Shown: positions 43,605 through 53,470, counted from the first letter of the stretch. The stretch: DNA of 64,000 nucleotides from Arthrobacter sp. AZCC_0090 (GCF_014207375.1 NZ_JACHEE010000012.1:116436-180435), one strand, 5' to 3'. Translations and numbers: made by a program. Notes: generated by a model not told the origin, from the letters alone.

Positions 43605-43830
43605 GCGGAGTTCTGGCGTTTTCTGGTGCCACCGTTGGGTTGCTGTGCAGTCTCGGGATTCAGAAGACTGAGGGTCCTTGACTAGTGCGAGTGGTGCGGG
43701 TGCCTGCCAATCCGTTCCCAAACGTCGGCTCACTCGTTGCTGCATCCAATACAGCATTGAGACATGGCGCAAGCCTTCCCTTGCGGCGTCTGACGTCAAA
43801 CTCTTATCGTCTTTCTGAGTCCCTTGAATT

Positions 43831-44166
43831 TCAGGGGATATCAAAGGGTAATGAAACCTCATCCGGGCGCAACTCGGGACGGATCCTCACCAGGCGCACG
43901 GGGTGCAGGAACGCACGCCCGGACCAGGCGACGTCGGCCGAAACCTCCACGACCAGCGGCTCAACGAGAATCAGACGGACCGTGCTGCTTTCCTTGTTGA
44001 ACGTGTCCAGCACCCTCTCGCTGATTTCCTCCGGCCACGGATGGTCCCCCTGCGGCGGGTGCAGATACCGCGCCAGATTTTGGGCTGCCCGAGCCGACAG
44101 GGGAGTGGAGCGGCCGACAATCCGCAGCCTGCCGCGTATCGGCAGGCCCACGACCACCGTCTCCGG
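43831..44166 (-). pseudogene. ATP-dependent DNA ligase C-terminal fragment
   Basis: The frame (VGLPIRGRLRIVGRSTPLSA, WPEEISERVLDTF, LVEPLVVEVSADVAWSGRAF, HPVRLVRIRPEL) matches the OB-fold C-terminus of actinobacterial ATP-dependent ligases of the LigC/LigD type. The adenylation domain with the catalytic lysine is missing. It lies next to a GH32 fragment on the same strand, with no functional link. Confidence 0.7.
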
Positions 44167-44309
44167 GGGTGAAGGCGTTAGGTTGCCTGATCAGGGGCGG
44201 CCCGCAAGCCGCTCGAAGCCCGTCATGGGCATCATCCAGCAGTGCGATGGCCGGTTCTGGTTCCAGATTCATCAGGCTGCCGATCCCTGCGGTGGTCTCG
44301 TCGATGATC

Positions 44310-44690
44310 TGCGTGCCACAACTCGGTGCGCCACTTCGGGTCGCGGAACTCGGCCGAGTCCCTGCTCAAGACGGGGTTGCCGTGGTATTTGGACCAGGTG
44401 CAGCCGCCGTCGGTGCTCCAGGCCAGCGACTGGGCCTGGATCCCGGCGTGCTGTGACTTCTCCTTGTAGGCACTTGTGTAGATGGCGACCAAGGGTGCAG
44501 CAGTTCCGTCACTGAGTCCGCTGGTGTTGTGCTGGTCGTAGACGACGCTGCCGGAGTAGATGTCCTCGTTTTCGTCGCAGGCAATGGCGACGGGTTGTTC
44601 TGTCCACGTGATGAGGTTCGTGGAGGTGGCGTGCCCCCAGGACATGTTTCCCCAGACATTCCCGAAGGGGTTGTTCTCATGAATCAAAGT
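44310..44690 (-). pseudogene. GH32 fragment (blades 1-2 only)
   Basis: NPFGNVWGNMSWGHATSTNL, DIYSGSVVYDQHNTSG and GNPVLSRDSAEFRDPK follow the N-terminal part of the secreted GH32 enzyme at 54057. The nucleophile segment WMNDPNG in front and all of the protein after the RDP motif are missing. It is a third, dead GH32 in the window. Confidence 0.75.
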
Positions 44691-44816
44691 CTCGTTTCAT
44701 TTCGTCTTCCTGAGGAAGGGTGGGGCGGCCATCCAGCCGGCGAACGGCGCGGGGCGCTGTTCGGCGGCTGAACAGATGTTGGACATGACTCCAAAGGCGG
44801 GAGAGGGCGGACTGAG

Positions 44817-46373
44817 TTAGGGGAAGAGGTTCCGAGCTCCTCCAAAGATCTCAGCCATGGTCCAGGCATCGAAGGAGAGCAGCCTCACGGTGCCCTCGGC
44901 GGCGATGCTCACGTGCTCACCGGCCAGGGTCGGGTAAATGCGGGCGGTGAGCGGCTTGCCGTTGGCGAAAATTTCGACGGCGGACCGGTCCACCAGAACG
45001 CGCAGGTGCACCCGGCCGTCGGGCATCGGGAGCGGTCCGGACTTGTCGTCGACATCAACGGTTGGATCGAGGCTGCTCTGAGTACGATCGAGGCGGAGTG
45101 TGCCTTGGCTGCCGCCTTCAGTGGTCCGGCACAGCTCGATCACTGTTTCCTCCCTGGAACTGCCGGAGACACCATTGTCAGCCGATCCAAGCAAGCCCAG
45201 CCGCAGCACAGCACCAGGCTTGAGCTGCACATCCAGTTCGAGGTCCAGTTGGTTGCCGGACACCCCGGTAGGCACAGGTGCCCCGGGCACCAATTCCTGT
45301 TCCGGCAGGCCGACGTGGTCCCGGCGCAGCTTCTCGATTTCGGGCACGGGTGCGAAACGGAGGGTCCCGTCATCGGCCAGGGTGGTGACGCGCGGCAAAC
45401 TCATGACGCCCGACCATCCGGCCTCCACCATCGCGGCATTGCTGCGGCCCTCCTGCAGCCAGCCAAACATGATGCGTCGGCCGGACTGATCCTGGAAGGA
45501 CTGCGGCGCGTAGAAGAACCGTCCTCCGTAGTCGAGCCGATGCAGCCCGGCAGGCTCGAAGGAGTTTTCCGAATAGCGACCGGTCCAGTACAGCGGGTGT
45601 CTGGTGTCGCCGTCGTCCCATGCGGAAAAAACCAGCACGTCGGGCGCGTCAGCAGAAGTACGAACCGTACCCAACGAGCCCCCGCCTGCCCGGAACAGGT
45701 CAACGCATTCCCACATGGTCCCGGTCCAGTCGGTATCGGCAGGATCGCCCTGGGAGGCGTCACCGATGAACAGCGGCCCGACGTATTCCCAGGAGCGCAG
45801 ATCGCGGGACTCGTACAGGAACGCCGTACCGCCGCGCCCACGAATACCCGATCCCACCAACTGCCGCCAGATGGAACCCTCGCGCCACACGCAGTGATCG
45901 CGATACGCCGTGATCTCCACGCCGGCCGGCGGGGATGCGATGACCGGGTTTTGAGGAATTTTGCTCCACCTCAGCAGGTCTGCGGAGCCCACGGCAACGC
46001 AGGGCAACTCCTTCTCGCCCAGCCGGCCCGAGTACACCAAGGTGGGCGTGCCACCGTCGTTCACCAACACCCCCGACCAGCAGCCGTCGGCGTCCGGACC
46101 TGCGGACGGTTCCAGTGCCACCGGCTGGTCCGTCCAGTGGACGAGGTCGGTGCTGGTGGCGTGGCCCCACTGGATGCGGTGGTGGAAGGCGCCTTCGGGG
46201 TTGTACTGGTAGAAGAGGTGATAGGTGCCGTTCCATTGGCTCACGCCGTTGGGGTCGTTCAGCCAACCGGCCGGGGACACGAAATGGAAGCGCGGCCGAA
46301 GGGGGTCCGCATCGGCGCGGGCAATCAGTTCGTCCTGGGGGACGGTGGCGAGCGGGTGCGTCGATTCTGTCAT
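44817..46373 (-). CDS. GH32 beta-fructofuranosidase, cytoplasmic
   Basis: The 518-aa protein lacks a signal peptide. Catalytic motifs are WLNDPNG (nucleophile Asp about residue 40), YRDHCVW (transition-state Asp) and MWECVDLF (acid/base Glu), followed by a C-terminal beta-sandwich (DRSAVEIFANGK). It hydrolyses sucrose or short fructo-oligosaccharides. It overlaps the ABC ATPase gene by four bases (ATGA) and so is the last gene of the oligosaccharide import operon: import, then cleavage. Confidence 0.92.
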   Translation of the reverse strand: MTESTHPLATVPQDELIARADADPLRPRFHFVSPAGWLNDPNGVSQWNGTYHLFYQYNPEGAFHHRIQWGHATSTDLVHWTDQPVALEPSAGPDADGCWSGVLVNDGGTPTLVYSGRLGEKELPCVAVGSADLLRWSKIPQNPVIASPPAGVEITAYRDHCVWREGSIWRQLVGSGIRGRGGTAFLYESRDLRSWEYVGPLFIGDASQGDPADTDWTGTMWECVDLFRAGGGSLGTVRTSADAPDVLVFSAWDDGDTRHPLYWTGRYSENSFEPAGLHRLDYGGRFFYAPQSFQDQSGRRIMFGWLQEGRSNAAMVEAGWSGVMSLPRVTTLADDGTLRFAPVPEIEKLRRDHVGLPEQELVPGAPVPTGVSGNQLDLELDVQLKPGAVLRLGLLGSADNGVSGSSREETVIELCRTTEGGSQGTLRLDRTQSSLDPTVDVDDKSGPLPMPDGRVHLRVLVDRSAVEIFANGKPLTARIYPTLAGEHVSIAAEGTVRLLSFDAWTMAEIFGGARNLFP

Positions 46374-47440
46374 GCGGAGGCCTTGTTGTCGGTAGGTTCA
46401 GTTGCCAGGGCGTGGCCGCCGGCTCCAGCCTGCGGGCGGTAGAGGTGGCAGCGCACCCAGTGGAGGTTTTCAGGGTCGCCCACACCGTGGCGAACGGGTT
46501 CCTCGGCCGAGCAGGCCTGGTTTGGGTCGCCGTCGAAAGCGCAGGTGGTCGAAGCCATCACAGCCTGCCGCAGCTCGGCCCGGCGGACGGGATCGTAGGA
46601 GCCCGCCCTGGCCGGATCCGGGACGGCTGAGACCAGCAGTTGCGTATACGGGTGGGCCGGGTTGGCCAGGAGGTCCAAGGACTCGCCCTCTTCAACGAGC
46701 TCACCGGCGAACATGACGGCCGTCCGGTCCGCGAGGTATCGGGCCGAAGCGAGGTCGTGTGTGATGTAGAGCATGGAGGTTCCCTGCTCATCGCGGAGTT
46801 TGCGCATCAGGTTCAGCACGCCGATCCGGACCGAAACATCCAGCATGGAGGTGGGTTCGTCAGCGAGGATGACCTGTGGTTCCACGGCGAGGGCCCGGGC
46901 GATCGCGACTCGCTGGCGCTGTCCGCCGGAGAGCTCGTGCGGGTAGGAGTTCAGCATGTCGGCCTGCAGGCCTACGGTGGTCATAAGCTCCTCGAGTCGC
47001 TGCTGTGTCTCTGTCTCGGAGCTGCCGCCCTTCCGGTGGATCGCTAGCGACCTCCGCAGGAAATGCTCCACTCTGTGGGCAGGATTCAGCGAGCCGAAGG
47101 GATCCTGGAAGACCATCTGCAGTTGGGAGCGGAAGGCGCGCGATGCCTGGAAGCGGTCGCGCTTGAGGACGTCGACGCCGTCGATCAGGATCGCGCCGGA
47201 GCTCGGTCGTTCCAGCCGGGCAACGCACCGGGCCAGGGTGCTCTTACCCGACCCGGACTCTCCCACGAGGGCCACGATTTCTCCGCGGCCAATGGTCAGG
47301 TCTACGCCGTGCAGGGCCCGGACGGACTCCCGGGAGAACAAACCACCTATAGGGAAAGACTTTCCTAGTCCGCGGACCTCGAGGGCCGTAGCTTCGGTGT
47401 CGGCGGAGGGGCGTCGGGATGACAGCACAGCGTGGCTCAT
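46370..47440 (-). CDS. ABC importer ATPase, OppF type
   Basis: The 356-aa ATPase has Walker A GESGSGKST, signature LSGGQRQR, Walker B VILADEPTS, and the C-terminal oligopeptide/dipeptide domain with cysteines (ACSAEEPV, VRCHLYRP). It powers the permeases at 48399 and 49345 together with the OppD-type subunit. The gene overlaps both neighbours by four bases. Confidence 0.9.
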   Translation of the reverse strand: MSHAVLSSRRPSADTEATALEVRGLGKSFPIGGLFSRESVRALHGVDLTIGRGEIVALVGESGSGKSTLARCVARLERPSSGAILIDGVDVLKRDRFQASRAFRSQLQMVFQDPFGSLNPAHRVEHFLRRSLAIHRKGGSSETETQQRLEELMTTVGLQADMLNSYPHELSGGQRQRVAIARALAVEPQVILADEPTSMLDVSVRIGVLNLMRKLRDEQGTSMLYITHDLASARYLADRTAVMFAGELVEEGESLDLLANPAHPYTQLLVSAVPDPARAGSYDPVRRAELRQAVMASTTCAFDGDPNQACSAEEPVRHGVGDPENLHWVRCHLYRPQAGAGGHALATEPTDNKASA

Positions 47441-48402
47441 CGTGCGGCTCCTTCCATGATGGCGGTGTCATCAGCCGCTGAAGCGTCGGCACTGACCGGT
47501 GCCACGAAATGGCCGGGTGCTGCTTGGCTGAGGTCCGGGATGTTTCGGAACTTCACGCCGTCGGGCAGTCCGGTCAGCGGAATCCGCGGACCGGTGAGCG
47601 GCGGGAACGCACCCATGAGGGCCTGAGTGTAGGGGTGGCGGGGGTTGGCGTAGACGTCCTGGGCTTTCGCGGTCTCCACGATCCGGCCTCCGTACATCAC
47701 GGCCATGCGGTGCGAGAGCTCCACCATGAGGGACATGTCGTGGGTGATGAAGAGGACGGAGAATCCCAGTTCGCGTTGGAGTTCCTTGATTTGGGCCATG
47801 ATTTCCTGCTGCACCACGACGTCCAGCGCGGTGGTGGGTTCGTCGAGGATCAAGAGGGACGGCTTGAGCGCTACGGCCATGGCGATCACGGCGCGCTGCC
47901 GCATGCCTCCCGAGAGCTGGTGTGGGTAGGACTTGAGGCGTGCGGGGTCGATCCTCACCAATTCGAGCAACTCGCCGGCGCGCCGCAGCGATTCCTTGCG
48001 CGAGTGGCCCGCATGGGTGGTGAAAATATCCACGATCTGCTCGCCGATGGTCAGTACCGGGTTGAGCGAGTTCATGGCCGACTGGAACACCATGGCTACG
48101 TCCTGCCAGCGGAAGCGCCGCAGCTCGTCCGGGCTCATGGCCAGGACATCCTTGCCGCCGAAGGAGATGCTGCCGCCGGCGATCTTCGCGGGGTCCTTCA
48201 GGAGGCGCATGATCGAGTTGGCGATGGTGGACTTCCCACAGCCGGACTCGCCCGCCAGCCCGAACACCTCACCGGTGCCGATGCTGAAGGAAACACGGTC
48301 GACGGCGGTGGTGGAGCGGGTGTCGCCGATGTACTTGACGCTGAGGTTCTTGACGTCCAGGACGGGCTCATGGGAGCCGAAGGAAACTTGGGAGACTGTC
48401 AC
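47437..48402 (-). CDS. ABC importer ATPase, OppD type
   Basis: The 321-aa ATPase has Walker A GESGCGKST, signature LSGGMRQR and Walker B LLILDEPTT. Both ends overlap neighbouring genes by ATGA. OppD/OppF families usually feed peptide importers, but many carry oligosaccharides; the GH32 gene in the operon argues for the latter. Confidence 0.9.
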   Translation of the reverse strand: MTVSQVSFGSHEPVLDVKNLSVKYIGDTRSTTAVDRVSFSIGTGEVFGLAGESGCGKSTIANSIMRLLKDPAKIAGGSISFGGKDVLAMSPDELRRFRWQDVAMVFQSAMNSLNPVLTIGEQIVDIFTTHAGHSRKESLRRAGELLELVRIDPARLKSYPHQLSGGMRQRAVIAMAVALKPSLLILDEPTTALDVVVQQEIMAQIKELQRELGFSVLFITHDMSLMVELSHRMAVMYGGRIVETAKAQDVYANPRHPYTQALMGAFPPLTGPRIPLTGLPDGVKFRNIPDLSQAAPGHFVAPVSADASAADDTAIMEGAAR

Positions 48403-49334
48403 TTGGCGGCGCTCCTTTCGGTATTCTTTGGGGTTTTGATCTTCCGTAGCCGCGGATTAGTGACCTCGTCCACGGCATAGTTGATGAGGGCCAGTGCGAA
48501 CGCGACCAGCGCGATGCAGGCACCGGAGGGAACAAAGACCCACCAGCTGCCGGTCAGTAGGGCGCCCTCGTTGCCGGCCCAGAAGAGGTTGTTGCCCCAG
48601 GAAACGGTGCTCACGTCGCCCAGGCCAAGGAACTCCATGCCGGCCTGGGCGCCGATGCCGTAAATCACGCAGCCGAGCAGGGTTCCCATGACGATCGATG
48701 CCATGTTCGGCAGGATTTCCCGGAACATGATCCGGCCCGCCCGTTCGCCGGACACCACGGCCGCGGCCACAAAGTCCTTTGAGCGGATGGACAACGCCTG
48801 GGAGCGCAACACACGTGCCGATCCAGCCCAGCCCGTGACCACGAGCACCAGGATCACTGTTCCCAAACCCGGCTGCAGAAAAGCTGCCAGGATGACAAGG
48901 AGCGGGAGTCCCGGCAGGAGCAGGAAGACGTTGGTCGCCAGGGACAGTGCTTCGTCAATGAACTTGCCGAAGTACGCCGACGCCAGGCCCACCAAAATGC
49001 CGATGAAGGTGGATGCAAAGCCCACCGTCAACCCGACGAACAGGGAACTGCGGGAGCCATGGACTGTCAGGGCAAGCACGTCCTGACCTTTGGCCGTGGT
49101 GCCGAGCCAGTGCTCGGGCGACGGTTCCATCGAGGCCATCGCGGTGATCCGCGACGGGTCTCCGGGGAACAGCACGGGGGCCAGCAACGCAAGCGCGATG
49201 AACACGAGCATCACGATCATGCCCACCAGGGCCTTCTTGTTGGTGATAAGTCCGTGGACGAAACTGCGGTTGGGCTTGCGGGCAGCTGTGGGCTCAGTGG
49301 GCTCAGCGGGCTGCTTGAGAATTGCGGTTGTCAT
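48399..49334 (-). CDS. ABC permease, OppC/DppC type
   Basis: The 311-aa permease has an N-terminal cytosolic tail, the helix VGMIVMLVFIALALLAPVLF, the HWLGTTAKGQDVL segment typical of DppC, and an EAA-like loop (SGERAGRIMFREILPNMAS). ATG 49334 follows GAGGGACCC; nine extra codons upstream are not needed. Confidence 0.88.
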   Translation of the reverse strand: MTTAILKQPAEPTEPTAARKPNRSFVHGLITNKKALVGMIVMLVFIALALLAPVLFPGDPSRITAMASMEPSPEHWLGTTAKGQDVLALTVHGSRSSLFVGLTVGFASTFIGILVGLASAYFGKFIDEALSLATNVFLLLPGLPLLVILAAFLQPGLGTVILVLVVTGWAGSARVLRSQALSIRSKDFVAAAVVSGERAGRIMFREILPNMASIVMGTLLGCVIYGIGAQAGMEFLGLGDVSTVSWGNNLFWAGNEGALLTGSWWVFVPSGACIALVAFALALINYAVDEVTNPRLRKIKTPKNTERSAAK

Positions 49335-49344
49335 GATGGGTCCC

Positions 49345-50322
49345 TCAGTTGCTGCGCACACGCGGGTCGAGGCGGACGTAGAGGATGTCCACCAGGAAGT
49401 TCGCCAGTAGCACGGCGGCGGTAATGGTCAGGAACAGGCCCTGCATAAGCGGGTAGTCGAGGCCTTGGACGGCGTTGAGGAGTTGGTAGCCGACGCCGGG
49501 ATACGCGAACACCACCTCGGTGAGCATTGCACCACCCACCACAAAGCCCAGCCCCATGCCGAAGCTCGTGACCGACGGGAGCATGGCGTTCCTTGCCGCG
49601 TAACGGAGCATGATGCGGCCCGGCCGGAGACCCTTGGCCTCGGCCATGGTGATGTAGTCCTCCGAGTTCGTGGCGATCATGGTATTCCGCATGCCCAGCA
49701 TCCAGCCACCGATGGACACCAGGACGATCGTCAGCGCCGGGAGCACAAGGTGCGCGCCGACGTCGCCGATGAACTCCCAGGTGAAGGCGGGCTCCAGTCC
49801 ATCGGTGAAAGCGTGGCGGATCGGGAACCAGCCCAGCACCACGCCGAACAGGTACAGGGCTCCCATGGCGAGCCAGAAGTACGGGAAGGATCCAATGAAG
49901 ATCAGGAGCGGCGGCAGGCCGGAGTCGATCGCGCCGCCGCGTCGCCAGGCGGCCAGGATGCCGAGAAGATTGCCGATCATGGCGGCGAACACCAAGGCGG
50001 TTCCGCCCAGCAAAAGGGTCCAGCCGATTTGGCTGGCGATGACCTCGGTGACCGGGGTGGGGAAACGCGAGATGGAGACACCCATCTGGCCGGTCAGGAT
50101 GTTGTGCATGTAGTCGACGTACTGTTCCCAGAGCGGCCGCTTATCCACGCCGAGCATCTTGCGCAGGGCTTCGATCTGTTCGGGCTGCATCTTGCCCTGG
50201 GTACGGGCGAACATGCGTGAGACGGGGTCTCCCGGCATGAAACGCGGGAGCAGGAAGTTCAGGGTGATGGAGGCCCAGAAGGCAATCAGGTAGAAACCCA
50301 GGCGGCGCAGGATGAAGCGCAC
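49345..50322 (-). CDS. ABC permease, OppB/DppB type
   Basis: The 325-aa permease begins MRFILRRLGFYLIAFWASIT and contains FMPGDPVSRM and an EAA loop (AEAKGLRPGRIMLRYAARNA), as in DppB. It pairs with the OppC-type subunit. It is separated from the binding-protein gene by a 127-bp spacer with a strong hairpin. Confidence 0.88.
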   Translation of the reverse strand: MRFILRRLGFYLIAFWASITLNFLLPRFMPGDPVSRMFARTQGKMQPEQIEALRKMLGVDKRPLWEQYVDYMHNILTGQMGVSISRFPTPVTEVIASQIGWTLLLGGTALVFAAMIGNLLGILAAWRRGGAIDSGLPPLLIFIGSFPYFWLAMGALYLFGVVLGWFPIRHAFTDGLEPAFTWEFIGDVGAHLVLPALTIVLVSIGGWMLGMRNTMIATNSEDYITMAEAKGLRPGRIMLRYAARNAMLPSVTSFGMGLGFVVGGAMLTEVVFAYPGVGYQLLNAVQGLDYPLMQGLFLTITAAVLLANFLVDILYVRLDPRVRSN

Positions 50323-50387
50323 GGTGGCTCCGTTCGGGAAAGGCGGGGTCCTGGACGACAGTGGCCCCGGGCGGGAAAGATGAAGAG

Positions 50388-50440
50388 GTTCTCGGCCGGT
50401 GGGAACCGGAATATGGTAGCGGCAGCCACCGGCCGAGAAC
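50388..50440 (-). terminator. Strong hairpin between binding-protein and permease genes
   Basis: GTTCTCGGCCGGTGG and its exact reverse complement form a 15-bp stem with a 23-base loop. Such intercistronic hairpins usually stabilise the binding-protein mRNA or stop part of the transcripts, giving more binding protein than permease. Confidence 0.65.
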
Positions 50441-50449
50441 TGGCGCCTG

Positions 50450-52126
50450 CTACTTGCGCGGTTCCAGAGTGGTCAGGACCAGGACCGTGGTGGGGGAGCG
50501 GTCAGAGAGCGTTGCGTAGGGGTTGTCCTGAGTGGGCCATCCCGTGAAGTGAACGTCCGTGTAGTCGCCCCATTCGGGGCCGGAGAACAGTGGAACCGTC
50601 GGGGCCACCGCGTTGTATTCTGCTTGAAGCTGGTTCGCGATCTGCTTCTGTGCGGCTTCGTCGCCAGCAGCAGCGAACTGTTGCAGGAGATCATCGGCCT
50701 TTGGATCGCCGAAACGGTGGTAGTTCTCGGTGGCCTTGGCGCCCACCGGCTTGACGGTGGAGGTGCCCATGGCGGAGCCGAAGTACTTGAACGGGCTGGG
50801 GTCGTTCGAGCTCCAGACGATGCCGGTGTCGAACGTTCCCTGCTCGTAGCCGGAGACGACGGAGGCCCAGTCAGGGGAGTCCACCTTGGCGGTCACGCCG
50901 ATGGCCTGGAGGTTCTGGGAGATCACGTTGGCCACGGAGAGCCAGTCGGAGGAGCTGGCGCCCACGGAGATCTTGAACTCGAAAGGCTTGCCGTCCTTGA
51001 GGGTGCGCTTGCCGTCCGCGCCCTTGGGGTAACCGGCGGCATCGAGCATCTTGTTCGCTTCGTCGGCGTTCAGCTTGGTCCAAGTGCAGTTGTTCGCCAC
51101 ATCGGCGTTCTTCCAGCTCGCGTAGTTGCCGGAGAGGCCTGTGCAGTCGGCCGGAGTGGCGTATCCGCTCATGCCGATCTTGGTGACCTGGTCACGGTCA
51201 ACCGCCATGCTCAGGGCCTTGCGCACCGTGTCGTCGTTGAACGGCGCCTTGGTGGTGTTCAACTGCCAGTTGATCATGGCGCCCGTCGGCGGGAACCAGA
51301 AGTGGCGGTGGTCCTTGTCCTTGGCGATGAAGGTCTTCTCGATGTTCGGGATGAACTGGGTGGACCAGTCCACATCGCCGTTGACGGTGGCCAGGTTGGC
51401 GGCATCGTTTCCGGACATCGCGAGCATCTTGATGCCGGCGATCTTCTGCTTGTCAGGTTGCCAGTAGTTCGGGTTCTTCTTCAGCACGAAGGACTGGGAC
51501 TGGAAGCTGTCCACCTGCGTATAGGGGCCGGTTCCGACGGGGGTGGCGTTGGTGTCCTTCGCCGGATCGGCGATGGATGACCAAACGTGCTTGGGGAGGA
51601 TGGGGAGCTGCCCGATCTCATAGAGCGCGGGGGACCAGGGCTTGTTGAAGGTGAATGTCACCTTGTTGGTGCCCACCGGAGTGACGGAATCCAGGTACTC
51701 GAAGCCGCCCTTGAGCTTCTTCTGCAGCTGGAAGGTGTAGGCCACATCATCGGCGACGAAAGGCTGCCCGTCGGACCACTTCACGCCCTCACGCAGGGTG
51801 AAGGTGACGGACTTGCCGTCCTTGGCAGCGTCCCAGGAGGCGCCCAGCCAGGGGACGGTGTTGCCTTTGGCCGGGTTGAAGACCAGCAGGGGTTCGTAGA
51901 TGGCCTGCTGGACCATGGGGTTCACAGTGGGGGCGAAGGGGTTGAAGTTACGGTCGAAGGTGCTCATGTCCTCACGCGGGATGGTCAGGAAGGCGTTCGC
52001 GTTGGCTCCGGCGTCGGTGCCTGCGGACTTGTTGACGGTGGCAGCGCAGCCAGTCAGCAGCATTGCACCCACAGCCAGTCCGGCCGCGGTGATCCGGGCA
52101 GACCTCAAGAACCGGGTTTGTGTCAT
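50450..52126 (-). CDS. Solute-binding lipoprotein, SBP family 5 (OppA/DppA type)
   Basis: The 558-aa protein has a signal peptide with lipobox (MLLTGCAA). Family-5 landmarks follow: MVQQAIYEPLLVFN, VKWSDGQPFVADDVAYTF, and KALSMAVDRDQV. It binds the extracellular ligand for the Opp-type importer. The ligand is inferred to be a fructo-oligosaccharide because a GH32 gene and a LacI regulator are in the same unit; a peptide ligand cannot be excluded. Confidence 0.88.
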   Translation of the reverse strand: MTQTRFLRSARITAAGLAVGAMLLTGCAATVNKSAGTDAGANANAFLTIPREDMSTFDRNFNPFAPTVNPMVQQAIYEPLLVFNPAKGNTVPWLGASWDAAKDGKSVTFTLREGVKWSDGQPFVADDVAYTFQLQKKLKGGFEYLDSVTPVGTNKVTFTFNKPWSPALYEIGQLPILPKHVWSSIADPAKDTNATPVGTGPYTQVDSFQSQSFVLKKNPNYWQPDKQKIAGIKMLAMSGNDAANLATVNGDVDWSTQFIPNIEKTFIAKDKDHRHFWFPPTGAMINWQLNTTKAPFNDDTVRKALSMAVDRDQVTKIGMSGYATPADCTGLSGNYASWKNADVANNCTWTKLNADEANKMLDAAGYPKGADGKRTLKDGKPFEFKISVGASSSDWLSVANVISQNLQAIGVTAKVDSPDWASVVSGYEQGTFDTGIVWSSNDPSPFKYFGSAMGTSTVKPVGAKATENYHRFGDPKADDLLQQFAAAGDEAAQKQIANQLQAEYNAVAPTVPLFSGPEWGDYTDVHFTGWPTQDNPYATLSDRSPTTVLVLTTLEPRK

Positions 52127-52181
52127 GATGGGTATCTCTTTCCTATCTTCATCAGCAAGGTGAAGGGGTGGGTAAGGGTTT

Positions 52182-52218
52182 GCTCTTCAGTAGTGATTTC
52201 GCGGTCAGACTGAAGAGC
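52182..52218 (-). terminator. Hairpin at the end of the lacI gene
   Basis: GCTCTTCAGT and ACTGAAGAGC form a perfect 10-bp stem around the stop codon of the regulator. No T-run; may limit read-through into the binding-protein gene. Confidence 0.45.
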
Positions 52219-53275
52219 GTTCTAGCAGCGGACAGTCGACCAATTGCTGGTCGGCAGTGATCGGCTGTCCTGCTGTGAGAGCTGCGAGCGTCTGGACTCC
52301 CAGTGCGCCCATTTTCTCGAAGGGCAACGCAACCGTGGTGAGCTTGGGCCTGAGGTAGGCCGCAATCAGTTCCTGGTTGTCGAAGCCGATCACGGCGATG
52401 TCTCCGGGGATGGTCAGTCCCCGTTCCTTGATGGCGTCATAAGCGCCCATCGCCATGCGGTCATTGAGGCAGAACAGTGCGGTCGGCCTTTGATCTTTTG
52501 GATAACGGTCCAGAATTTCGCAGGCCGCATCGTAGCCCCCATCCGCTGTCGCGTGCCCTGAGACGACGAGTTCCTGGTCCAGTTCCAGCCCGGCGCCCGC
52601 GAGTGCTTCGCGTGCACCCTCCAAACGCCCGACGGCAGCGGGGATGTCCGGGTCCAGGTTGATGACTCCGATCCTGCTGTGGCCGGCCCGGAGCAAACGA
52701 TCGACGGCAACCCTGCCGCCGGCGCGCTCGTCCGGGACGATCGAGGGCAGCTTCCCGTCCGCGTCGAAACAATTGATCAGGACAGTGGGAACCTCGTGGG
52801 CGCTTTCCGGAACATGCACGCCGCGGTGGTATGTTGCCGCGTACAAAAGTCCTTCCACTCGTTGTTCCAGCAGCTTTTCCGTTGCTGCATCTTCCAGGCC
52901 TTGGTTGGGTCCTACGGCATCGGCCTGGTCGGAAGGCGCGATGAGCAGGAACCGGTGGTCAAGCCAGGCCTGGTCCTGGGCGCCCTTGATGATGTCCACT
53001 GCAAACGGGGCCGTCACGATCTCGGTGACGATTCCGTACCAATCGCTGCGCTGGGAAGCCAACGCGCGTGCTCCGGCGTTCGGGCGGTAACCCAAAGCCT
53101 GCACGGCGTCGTTGATGCGGGTGCGCGTTTCCTCAGAAATGCTGGCGTTTTCGCGGTTGCTCAGCACGAACGAGACCGCTGTACGGGAGACACCGGCGTG
53201 CTGGGCGACATCACTCATGGTGACACCCCGCTGCCGCACAGCCGCGGCTTTCTGGGGGGTCGTGGTTTTCGCCAT
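52205..53275 (-). CDS. LacI-family regulator of the Opp/GH32 operon
   Basis: The 356-aa protein has an N-terminal HTH (TMSDVAQHAGVSRTAVSFVL) and a sugar-binding domain ending with a VIGFDNQELIAAYL segment. It is first in the operon that runs to the GH32 gene at 44817, on the same strand. Palindromic GTAAC boxes upstream (53348-53400) suggest autoregulation and control of the whole unit. Confidence 0.88.
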   Translation of the reverse strand: MAKTTTPQKAAAVRQRGVTMSDVAQHAGVSRTAVSFVLSNRENASISEETRTRINDAVQALGYRPNAGARALASQRSDWYGIVTEIVTAPFAVDIIKGAQDQAWLDHRFLLIAPSDQADAVGPNQGLEDAATEKLLEQRVEGLLYAATYHRGVHVPESAHEVPTVLINCFDADGKLPSIVPDERAGGRVAVDRLLRAGHSRIGVINLDPDIPAAVGRLEGAREALAGAGLELDQELVVSGHATADGGYDAACEILDRYPKDQRPTALFCLNDRMAMGAYDAIKERGLTIPGDIAVIGFDNQELIAAYLRPKLTTVALPFEKMGALGVQTLAALTAGQPITADQQLVDCPLLERSSV

Positions 53276-53347
53276 TGAATGCTCCGGTGGTCTTTGTTGG
53301 TCCCGGGTGTTGTGCCAGGGTTCGGTCTGGGGTGTCCCGCGTTTGCC

Positions 53348-53400
53348 GGTAAGTAACGCGAGTTACCTACAGCATTGTGAGCGAGGTTACACGCGTTACC
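53348..53400. promoter_or_regulatory. Paired operators with GTAAC arms
   Basis: GTAACGCGAGTTAC (53353-53366) and GGTTACACGCGTTACC (53385-53400) are CG-centred inverted repeats with centres about 33 bp apart, right upstream of the lacI gene. They differ from the GACAnCGTTGTC boxes of the other LacI regulon. Confidence 0.6.
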
Positions 53401-53470
53401 TCGTAGCTGTCAACGGCTTCCACCGGCATGCCACCCCGCACGAGCACACCTTGAACTTCCTCGTGGGGGC

